Shown: piece by piece, positions 53,731 to 64,000 of the stretch
Layout: every line of letters starts with the position of its first letter
Numbering within the stretch: position 1 is the stretch's first letter
NCBI GenBank assembly: GCA_009869945.1
Contig: WIXG01000073.1
Coordinates: 62,001 to 126,000 of the forward strand
DNA: 64,000 bases
Reading direction: 5' to 3'
Origin: Mesaphorura yosii
Taxonomy: Eukaryota; Arthropoda; Collembola; Poduromorpha; Tullbergiidae
Program-made: the position numbers and the translations under genes
Notes under the pieces: generated by a model
Database searches by the model: none
Told to the model about the DNA's origin: nothing
The model's input: the letters and a program-made list of their open reading frames with translations, nothing else

Positions 53731-56700
53731 ATGAGTGCCCACAAATTGCATAATGATCTTCACTACCTCATCGCCAAGTACTTGAACAGTGGACCGTGTC
53801 AACAAGCCGGACAGGTACGAACCAAAGAAACTTACTTTGAATTAAGTTAATTGTCGTAATTAAGTGCCAAATCCATCAAATCACATGCCCGACGGTGGAC
53901 AATCCATTCCTGGGCCGGGCATGGTTCGAGATATGCGGGTCTTGGGTTAACTTATGTTTTTGTATTTGTGCAGGTCTTGATCGAACAACTTGAACAAAAT
54001 GAGGTAAGAACTCAACATTTCTGCACACGTTTTTCTCGCGGAGCGGATTTGATTTTCACACACATCCAAACTTGACGAGATCCAAATGTCGACTAAAATT
54101 GCATTGGATGGTGATGTGCCTTTTTGTCGCTACGCAAGGCGTAAAGTGTTACAGGCGTGTGCTCGGGTCAATTCAGCGACCAAGAATATTTCGTAGATCT
54201 ATTCTTATAACAATGCCCTTACGCTCTGTACAGATGATACCGCACAGGCTTAATTGGCTCGGGGAAACGTTCAAGCAGGACTTCAAGACTTATGTAAGTG
54301 TCTTAGACAATTGTTACGCATTTAACCTTTGACCTCTCGCATACTTAGGCAGTAAATGCTAGATAAGGACCAAAATTTCGGTTTTTAAAATTTTTTAGTA
54401 TGTTCATCCACATATCGAATCCTGGTGATCTGATACGGCATTTCCTAAAATTTTGTCAAATTTGTCCAAGTTTACTCTTAATTTTGGAGGAAATTTTAGG
54501 GGTTTACTGCTTTTGAAAAACTGCATATTTTTGGGCTTGGTACACAGTCGAGCTCAATGCAAGCGCTTGAGTATGGATGTCGGGGTAGAGGGGAAACATG
54601 GGTGCGGAATTTGATGTGGCTGTGAGCGAGCTCTTGATTGATAGCACTCGTACGTGCAGGATCCTTAAGCATTGCATTCAGCTAGCAACTCTCTTGGTCG
54701 ATGACGATCTGGCAACGGGGCTTCATAGCTCTGCACTCAGGCGAGCTTTGGTCTGAGAGTAGTAGTTGCCGTTCGTAGCATAGCATAGAGATGGTTGAAG
54801 CTAGGCTTGAATCCATGTTGCCAGTTAATTCTCTTGCGCTTGACCTATCCTCACTTCCTCATCCAACATTTTATGCGCTGGCCTTTGTTTAGTGCCCTCC
54901 TGATATCCTGATCCTGGCTGCATTAAGTTCAGACTGCGGTTTCTAATCATCAGATCAAATTAGAGGAGATGCCTTAAATTCAATGAGCTCACTCAGTTCA
55001 CTGCCATATGTATTGTGGGTGTGGATGGATGGTAGGATAAATGATGGATTAGATTCTAGATTCGCATTTTAGTTGTTTAACACCAAACATGGACGCTCTG
55101 CTGATTTGAGTTTCCGGCTTTCCAACGTGTGGATGATTTGCATGTCGTATGAAAATGTCAAATGACTCATTCACTTTTCCCGCAGGATTCTAAGCTCAAT
55201 CACATAACGCCTGACCATTTGGCCAGATTATTGGAAAAACTGATGGACGATTCAGACAGTTCAAAGTCTGGGGCCGCTGGGTCAAGCAGGGTCTTCTCAA
55301 ACAAAGGTTGTTCGTTGCTCGCGAGGAGAATTAACACAGCTTCTGCATTCCCTCGATCTCGTGGCGTGAGCTTATTCCTGAAATCTCCTTCCAGCGTAGC
55401 TGGTGTAAATAGTGGTAAGAATACCAATGCTCATCTCGGAAATCAATGAAAATGGTGCGATGCATTAAGTCTAAGTTTCTATGCATAGTTCATAGCCTTT
55501 TCGGAAGGGAACTGTGTGGAAATATGACGACAAATATGCTGAAGCCAAGTATGATCTCAGAAAGGCTTCATCGTTCATGCAAATCTCTGGGCCACTTGAC
55601 TGCTGCGTATTGTGTTCTCATCGACGTAACGGGAAAGTACATTTTCACGGTAACTTTTTCTTTAATTCTTAGTTTTTCCTTTGAGCATGAGCTCATCACA
55701 GCCTCGCCTCCTGTGTTTAGGGTGCGGATGACAAACTGGTAAAAATATGGAGTTTAGAAGACGGCAGGCTCGTGTTCACCCTTCGAGGATCGACGTCCGA
55801 AATTACGGACCTTGCAGTCAACTACGAAAACACACTTCTGGCTACAAGTTGTAACGAAAAGTTAATTCGGGTTTGGTGTTTGCGGACCGGAGTTCAGATA
55901 GCGACTTTAAATGCACACTCCGGTTCCGTAACTTCAGTGTTCTTCTGCCCGATTCCTTCCTCTCACTCAAACATACGGTATTTAGCCTCGACAGCAAGTG
56001 ACGGATCCTGCGCATTCTGGTCATACCAGGAGGAGCCTGGCTGCAAGGCCGTCTTTAAGTAAGTTTCCAATAAATGGAATAAGGCAAGCTCTGAATCTGC
56101 TGAATAGTTATGTGTTCAACACAACTTCGTGTTCATTTTAGTGATAAGCCAACAATTTATCTGGAGAGAATGAGGCCCGGCCAGTGCAAAATGCTTTGCT
56201 CATCATTTTCGCCGGGTGGTGTGTTCATGGCTGCCGGAAGTGCTGATAACAATGTCCGCGTTTATTACATGCTTGGAGCGGAAGGCCCAGAACGAATTCT
56301 GGAAGTAGAGAGTCATTCTGACAAGGTTGACAGTATATCCTGGGCACACAAAGGAGTCCGATTCATTTCTGGATCTCGTGATGGTACGGCTCTAGTGTGG
56401 CGATTCGAGCACCAGCAGTGGCTTTTCGTTCGGATTCAATCCAACGTTGGGTAAGATAACTTCAACGGAACTCGAAAATACTTCAGTTTCTTGAGTAAAT
56501 GTTAGTCACTGCTTCCTACTGTTTCTTACTTTCTTTGCAGTGACTCTGATATCCCAATTGATCCACGAATGAGAAACAAGGTCACTATGGTCGCTTGGAA
56601 TGCTGATGACTCGCTCGTTTTAACTGCGATTTCAAACAACACAATTAAGATATGGAATCCAGCAAACGGTGATTTGGTGCGGATTATGACAAGCCACTGT

Positions 56701-59700
56701 GACGAGGTTTACTGTGTCGAGACCAACCCTGTCAATCCTCGGATCGTCTGCACCGCCGGGCATGACGGAAACGTTTTCGTTTGGGATATTGGAACTGTCA
56801 ACGACCCTTCCTTGGACAGCTACAAGAAATTGTACTCCTACCGCAATGACCTGCCTGATGGACAAGGATTCGCAGCTATCTTCGATATCAAATGGTCTCC
56901 AGACGGACTTTCATTAGCCGCCACCGACTCGTATGGATTTGTCCTGATCTTCAATTCTAGCCAGAATGAAAAGTTCAAGAAGCTGCCAGAGCACATGTTC
57001 TTTCATACCGACTATCGTCCTGTCATCAGAGACGCAATTACGAATACAATCTACGATGAGCAGACCCAGCAGGAGCCTCATTTGATGCCACCTCCATTTT
57101 TAGTGGATTGTGATGGAAATCCGTACCCACCCGAATTTCAGAGACTTGTTCCAGGAAGAGAACGCTGCAAGGATATAGACCAGTTAATTCCGAACGTCGC
57201 GGTGATGCCAGAGGGGTTTCAGTTGATCATTGAAGGAGCCCCTCCAATCGCCCCACCGCCACAAAACCCAAGAAGCAACATTGAGGAGATGATTGAACGA
57301 CTGGCTGCAGAACAGCAAGGACTTTTGAACAATGAAAATAATGGTAGGTGATACGGTTACAAAAACAATTCATTATGTCAGCTGCATGTCCCATTAATTT
57401 CATCATCTCTTCAATTAAGGAAATCGAGAAAGAAATGCGGGTGCGAGAACAACCGGCGAAGGTGGGCGGCTAAGACAGATGTCCGGCAACTGGCAAGCAG
57501 CACCCGTGCCAGGACCTGCCCTGCCAAAAACTCGCTGCATTGTTCCAAAATTAAGTCCTGCTGAGTTAATCGTGTCAGAGAGGCTACGTCATGCCCATTG
57601 CGAAGAAGAAGACAATTACTATCAGCGCGAAAAGTCCAAGCCTCCTGTATATGATTCCGTAGGACTCAATTCAGTAGATTTTCAAGCAAGACAGGACGAG
57701 CGGCTCGCAAGAGAAATTCGATCAAGACGAATTCGTCAATTGGCTGCCGTAAGTTTTTAACTATTTAGATTGACTAACTTCCAAGTTAAAGTATGTTGTA
57801 TTAAATTAAGTCTTGCCGTAATTTGAGCAGAGAGCTGCAGAACAACGGCGACAGGCTGAAATGGAGGAAGAGCAGCAAAATGCCCGGGAAGGAGTTGCTC
57901 GGCCTAATCCTCCTCAGCGAGAATTCTCAATGCCCCAGACTGCGCGTCGTACCACGCGACCAATTCATTTTCCAGCACAAAGGCGTCCAAGGCGACAGAG
58001 GTACTCAATCAGAGTGAATGAGCAACCAGCACAAAGTGACCATGAGGTAGGCGAATCAAGCATTGAGAGCATTTATTTGACGTGTGACTGCATTTTTAAT
58101 TGGCAATTTATCTTGTACAGAGCTCAAGATCAGAAGAGTCATCGTTTACCGGCGCGAGTTCGACTTCAAGTTCGGAATCCGAATTTTCCGACTCCGATTG
58201 GGGCGGCGGTCCAGCAGCTACTCCAAAGAAGACCAGCAATACGACTGGTGAAAGAAGACGCACGGCACGAAATGCTTCAGCATCGCCACCACAAGTGAAG
58301 CAAGAGGCTGAGTCCGACTCAGACGCTGACTACAAAGAACCACAACCGGGCCCGTCTTCTATGATGAATAAAATTAAAGCTGAACCTCAGAAACCACGAC
58401 CCGCAAGACGAGCAGTAAGTGTACATGTTCTCTGTACTTTTCATACTCCCACTTCATTTTTCGTAACTGTTTAACTTTTGTCAGAAACGTGCTGTTGCTG
58501 ACATCGGAGGATTTGAAGAAATCGATGAGAAATACAGGCCATCTGAGTGGCTATCGGAATTGATGCCCAGAAAATCGCCTTACTTTCCACAGTTGGGAGA
58601 TGATTTAGTTTATTTCAGGTAAACAATTATCCCTATCAATTATGAAGTGTGGTTGACTAAAACTCTTTGGTTTAAATTTGTGTGTTTAGGCAAGGGCACG
58701 AGCTGTACATTGACGAAGTTAAGAAACAAAACATTTACCCTTTGTCTAAGAAATACTTCAAAAGTTTGCCGTGGAATATTAATCCCCTCCTGCCGGTAAG
58801 CGGTATTTTCTCAAATAAATGTTCCTGTTTGATTGATAACTTATGTTTTGTCTTCCTCGTTTGTGTACCACAGACGGAGGTTCCAGTGCGAGTCGTTGGA
58901 ATCAAATTTGATATCAAGCCTCCAAGGCTTTGCTCACTCAAACTGGCCGTAACAGACTGGGAGTCCGGTGAATTAACCGGAACGAGCATCAACAATGTAA
59001 CTTATCATGACGTCTCCAATATTGTTGACTTCTTAGTGTTGCGACAAGTCTACGATAAAGCAATGCGCCACAGATGGAACGTTGGAGACAGGTACTACAC
59101 GGAGTAGCGATTAGTCAAATTATCGTCTCGCAATTCACACACTTTTAATCTTCTCATCATCTCGTCATATTTAGGTTCCGTTGTTTGATTGATCGTGTTT
59201 GGTGGGTCGGTAGTATTGAAAGCGTCCAAGCATACTCGCCCAACTTCCCGGATTCAAAGTTTCTGTGCTATTCGGCGACTTGGGCAAATGGTGACGCGGA
59301 GAGAATGAGTCCCTGGGATTTAGAGGTCATTCCGGACGATTTTGGTAAGTCGTGGAAGTTAGTCCATTGATTGTAGGCCAAACTTACCTGACGCGTAACA
59401 TCGAATAATTGTGTGAGCAGAAATTCCAGAAACTGAAACTAAAGACGAAGGAATTCCAGCGTCTGAGGAGGACCTGCACAGTGACTTGTATGAAACGAAC
59501 ACCAGAGACTGGCCACCATTCGGACACCAAGAACTAGAATGCGGGCGTATTTCAGGATTAATTGAAGAAGTTATGGGGCTGGGTGCGGCAGAAAATTTTC
59601 TGACTCCGGTTGACCTCAACAAATATCCGGAATACATTTACGAAATTGCTTACCCAGTGGACCTTAATACCATCAAGACACGCTTGCAGAATCACTTTTA

Positions 59701-62226
59701 CCGACGACTTGATGCTCTCAAATTTGACATAAAACACATCGCCTTGAATGCAGAGCAGTTCAACCAGCCCTTGTCTGAAATTGTTAAGAAAGCTCGTATA
59801 ATCCGAGACCTTTGCTTGCAAATTAGCTGGTAAGTTTCCGAGAACTGGATTCTTAGATGTTAGTATTGAATTTCCTCTTTGCTACGTGTTTTCTAACCTT
59901 CACAACCTTTGGGCAAATTTTAGTCAGCCAGAATTGACTGAGGCAACAGCAGTAACAGGAATGTACCACACATTAAGCAACAATTACAAATGGGAAAAAG
60001 CCAACCCAGCCTCAACGCCCGTCAAGTCAAGAACATCAGCTCGCCGGGGCCAGACAAAGAATTCTGCGGATGAAGGTGACAGGAGTAGGGTGAACGGACA
60101 CTGCAGCACGAAGCTTAGACCGAGGGTAAGGGCGAGACATTTTACTCCTACATAAATTTAGATTCTTAAATGATCTTCAACAACCCAAGTGCTTTCTCGT
60201 ATTGCAGAATAATTTTAGCAGGAGAAGTGGTCGAAGCAATGGCGACTCGAGTAAATCGTGGCAAGAGAGTTGCGGGGAACTGCTAGAAAAGCTTTGGCAA
60301 AGTCGGGATTCAGAACCTTTTAGGAAGGCCGTTGATCCCACCGAGTACCCGGATTACTTTCGGCAAATTGATACACCCATGGATCTTATGACTGTGAAGG
60401 AAGATCTGCTTGGAGGGAATTACGCTAGTCCGCATGACTTTGCGAGAGATATGAGACTAATATTCTCAAACTCACGGGCGTATAATACGGACAAACATTC
60501 TCGCGTAAGTTGCCAATGTAGTATGTGCTTGTGTTGTTTTTGTGTGCATTGATTTAATGTGCGATCTTTTTTCGACAGATTCACATTATGACAATTCGTC
60601 TAAGTTCGCAATTCGAATGTCAAATGGGCCCGATTCTTGACGATTACAAGCGCCGAAGAAGTCGTTCATCCCGAAAGAGGGATGAGAAATTCATCACGGC
60701 AACTCCAACAAAGGCTTCTTCGTCGAGAGCGCTCAGAAATGCTGACCGATCACTGCAGTCCACGCCGAGGAAGAATCCTCGCCGCAGTGCCGCGGTTAGA
60801 AATCCGTATGTTCACTCGGAAGGCAGCAATGAGTCATCCGGAGAAGAGGAACCTGTTGCCGATGGAGATCAATACCGTGACCACCGACGTAAGAGACGAC
60901 GACGCAGTGGCCAGCAGAAATCCACGCCCAGCCCAAGAAAACGCAGCGGCACAAGACAAGCCCATGCCAGTCATGATGACTCCATCAGCCCACAATCCAC
61001 AAGACCAGTCCGTAATGTTAAAAGGCTGCGAATCAACTCGTCCGGCGATTCTGCTGAAGGGCAGATGCCTGCATCACCTTCAAGACAGGCACCATCTTCT
61101 CGCACTACTGCACGGTCTACCAGACCCAGAACTGAATCTCCGAGAAAGCGACTTGTCAAACGTGAACCGGACAGTGACGAGCACGATTTTGACGAAAGCG
61201 ACGGGCAGCCTCAGCTCTCGAAGGAGCCAGACTCTGATTCTGAATACGACGAGGCAATGCAGGGACCGGATCACCACGAAAATGGATTACGACGGTCTCA
61301 ACGAGTTGAAGCTATCCAGACAGTTTCTAGCAGAGGAAGGCACAGACCGCCAAAGAATTACAGAGAAGATGGCGAAGACTCTGAGAGGGAGGGAGGACGC
61401 CAAACAAGATTCCGGGGAAAGCGTACTGCAAATTATCAAGAATGTGGCTCAGGAGAAGAGGAGCAAATGGAACCGGTAGAAGAAAAATTATCGCTGACAT
61501 TGGCAGACAGAGTGAAACAATCACGAAGAAACAGTCATTCATCATCCAATGGCATTGAAAAGAGAGGTAGTAAGAGGCCTCAAACAAGCGAGGAGGAGGA
61601 AGAAGACGTTGAAGAAGAGGAGGAAGAAGGTGAAGAAGAGGAATTGTGCGAAGAGGAGTTGGATGACGAACAACCTGGACCGTCATCCAGACTTCGCCCG
61701 GTGGCAGTCCAGAGTGCTCACGTGCTGAGAAGTAAGCCTCGTGCTCGCCAAGAGGAGGAGGATTACGTCAATGAAGAGGAATTGGAAGACGAGGAAGAAG
61801 AGGAGGATGAGGACGATGATGATTACAGTGAAAACGAGAATCGATCTAGTCGTGGCCCGAGAGGGGCCAAGAGAAGACGCACATCGAATATTCATGGAGG
61901 CTCACGCAGACGTCGAATTAGTTCGCACGATGAAGAGGAGGAGCCTGCTGTGAAGCGAAGCCCAAGAAAATTACAAAAGGTACGGCCGCGCAGGATTCTT
62001 ATTTTGTCATTGGATTCATTCATGTACTATATTTATTCTCTTACTTTCTGTTGAACAGAGGGGACAAATTGATCGAACAATCAACATTCGCGAAATGAGA
62101 CAAAGGAACCGCAAGAATTACAATGAAGACGACTCGGAAGAAGATGATTACCATCCGAATATTCATGTCAAAGTCACCGTGAGCTCAAGGGGACGAGTTA
62201 GGAAGCGAAAGTCGTACGACAGTTAA
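53731..62226 (+). CDS. BRWD3: BRWD3/PHIP WD40-bromodomain chromatin reader
   Basis: Chromatin reader and DCAF-type substrate receptor for the CUL4-DDB1 ligase. Twenty exons (first 53731-53814, last 62059-62226) sum to 5,958 nt, 1,985 aa, every junction in phase. Order: a LisH-like N-terminus (ELHYLI/LIAKYL, IPHRLNW); WD40 repeats from about 55.5 to 57.0 kb ([65 protein letters not shown]); the family-specific [14 protein letters not shown] and [17 protein letters not shown]; a cryptic Tudor region (58.5-59.3 kb; [34 protein letters not shown]); bromodomain 1 (59.53-59.83 kb); bromodomain 2 (60.25-60.6 kb); then a long, highly charged tail with Glu/Asp runs (exon 19, 1,401 nt). Intron 3 is the longest (~0.9 kb). 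AATAAA lies at 62770-62775. BD2 carries Asn at the acetyl-lysine position (see findings). Confidence 0.96.
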
Positions 62227-64000
62227 TCGTAATTAAATGTAAAGTTTTGTAGGTTTTCAGTTACCTTACTCCTTAGCTATGTTTATGTTTCTATTCTAGA
62301 CGATGCAGACACTAACTTGTTTCTGTCTTTTTTACAATTCTATTGATTGTAGTTATGTAATAATGCGTATGTAATTTTCTTCTAATTCATTCTGAATAAT
62401 GTCCCATTGCATTTACTTTGTTAAGAACTATGTATTTTGTACTGTAAGAAATCAAGTCATAATCGTCCATCGTGTGTTCTTGAAACTTCAGCACCTATAC
62501 GCGTTTTACAAACATTTGCACTGAAATATTCGATTGTGTTCTCGTTTTGTATTCGACGATGGCATTTATATTCTGTTTATTACTTAGGCTTAAGTTCTAG
62601 TGCAGCTACTAAGCAAATGACCAATTCGTCATCGCAAAAGACTTGGAAGTTTTGGATTCCGTGACACTTGGAAAGCCTTTAGACTAATACTTTAGTGGGC
62701 AAAGCTAAAGTATGATAACGTAATGTAACTTCGTAATTTTTGTATTTGGCAACGCAACATATTTGAACCAATAAAATGTACGGTATGTTTTTGTACTTGA
62801 TGCCAGTGTCATTGCCACCTATTTGCGAATTACACGGGCCACGCACATTTCGACTAGACCGTGAGATAATAGTTAATTGAAACGTTCACAAGCCCCAAAA
62901 TTGATCTTAACTTGAACCAAATTACTTTGGCCTTTCCAAGAAATGAGATTTGTTGAAACCGTTTCGCAGCGTAATCGTAATAATGTATCAAATATCAAAT
63001 TCCCCTGAAATGAGTCATAAAGTCGAACAGTTAAAGCTGACGCCGAATCCACTTAAAAGTAATTATAACATTATCGAAATCGCATTATTGCGAATTGCGA
63101 TGGCCGCCGCCGTCGCGCCGACGTAATCGCAGTCGCAGTCGTAATGGAAGAAATAATTGTCCATTCACTTTTATCGTGTTACATATTTTAGTTTTAATTC
63201 CTTTTATCTCAAGTGTTTAATGACACGGCGTACGGCGAGATGAATAAATGAGAAAATGATACGTTACGACGAGCAACGAGTGAGCGATTACGGCCGAGAT
63301 GACCTTATCCTTTCTTTTAAACGTGTTCAGGCCTCAGAGCCCAGAGCGATGACAAGTTAAGATCGCAGATCGCACCATCACATTTTTTGCATTGCGTCTC
63401 AGACCAGCACAATTCGCATCATTCTCACAGTTCATTGAGCTGTCGAATGTAGATCAATGCGAACGCGAATAAATCAGTTCATTGTTTCTGCCGTCCCATG
63501 CGGCCGTGCCTGATGAACACGAGCACGAACAACAGTTAACAATTTAATGTGTGTAATATGCAAATTTCCTCGGAGTCCCACCTTGACTATTTCTGAGGGA
63601 GGCAGGGCAGCTCATTTATGATTGATTGACCATCGCATCGTGATTTTAATTGCCTCCTACCAAAAATAACAAGCCAAGGCAAATATTAGCATGGAGCCAT
63701 CAATAAATGGTAGTTGCCTGAATTAATATTCAACTCAGGTTCAAAGGTCGCTCGAGTTAATTAATTGTGCTTTAAACGTGCGTAATTTAATTAAATCCTT
63801 CGACCTGAGACCTGCCTTTGCCTTTTTGTTTGAAAATTTGATCAAATCTCGCTCAAATTCTGCTCTGACTTTGGTTTCGGCAATTGCAAATAGTAAATCT
63901 CCAATTTAGCATTCGCAATTTGCACAAATGCGATGATTTAGATTGATAACGCATATAAAGTGCGAAAAATGTCAAAACAGCGCGGCATTGAGCGATTATT
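62227..64000. other. BRWD 3' UTR and flank, no gene
   Basis: The BRWD 3' UTR probably ends after AATAAA at 62770-62775. Beyond it is AT-rich DNA with a GC-rich island at about 63100-63140 (GCCGCCGCCGTCGCGCCGACG), which might mark a promoter of a gene to the right. No coding exon was recognised. Confidence 0.45.

Noticed and set aside
54360-54620. AT-rich stretch in BRWD intron 3 with long A/T runs
   Set aside because: No terminal repeats, target duplication or coding remnant visible; treated as ordinary intron.
60637-61479. 280-codon second + strand frame inside BRWD exon 19
   Set aside because: Overlaps the long charged exon in another frame; the BRWD frame is supported by both splice phases, so this is most likely a by-product of biased codons.
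61327-61895. Minus-strand hydrophobic open frames (Leu/Pro and Ile/Leu runs)
   Set aside because: Antisense shadows of the Glu/Asp/Arg-rich BRWD tail.

Overview
The window is nuclear DNA from an animal, almost certainly an arthropod. Every recognisable gene is a metazoan one: a TGF-beta/activin Smad, a DLGAP/GKAP scaffold, BRWD, a Girdin-type Hook protein, filamin repeats and cis-prenyltransferase. The genes are split by mostly short GT-AG introns (about 60-200 bp, a few of 1-4 kb) in AT-rich DNA, and intergenic gaps are 0.3-3.5 kb. A springtail-like hexapod is my best guess from the compact layout and protein divergence, but that is inference. No rRNA, tRNA, CRISPR array or intact mobile element was seen.

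Layout, left to right. 1-3174 (+): the 3' part of NTAQ1, with its 5' exons probably left of the window. 4887-5824 and 6139-7188 (-): a tandem pair of RING-finger membrane proteins. 7718-10097 (+): a MARCH-type RING-CH ligase that reads through only if one T run is one base shorter. 10345-11426 (-): an unrecognised multi-pass membrane protein. 12126-13427 (+): a tiny single-pass membrane protein with two alternative first coding exons. 13880-15545 (-): a secreted IGFBP-N-like plus four thyroglobulin-type-1 protein. 17453-17820: a broken-looking Myb/SANT-like gene. 19421-23581 (+): Smox (Smad2/3). 25929-28150 (-): a candidate 72-aa mitochondrial membrane protein. 29640-38766 (+): a 1,532-aa DLGAP. 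39956-40986 (-): a two-filamin-repeat protein. 42490-43900 (-): RNF113A. 47254-50465 (+): a short Girdin/CCDC88-like Hook-domain protein. 50978-52391 (-): DHDDS. 53731-62226 (+): BRWD3/PHIP, 20 exons. 62227-64000: no gene seen.

The genes form no pathway or operon. One local theme is that three RING-family membrane proteins sit side by side between 4.9 and 10.1 kb. Neighbours alternate strand, giving several head-to-head promoter regions (D/TM gene at 11.4-12.1 kb, RNF113A/Girdin-like, DHDDS/BRWD) and tail-to-tail ends with polyadenylation signals only tens of bases apart (13.84-13.87 kb). Exon models below were built by hand by matching splice sites, reading phase and family alignment. Most close exactly in phase, which is the main support for their boundaries.
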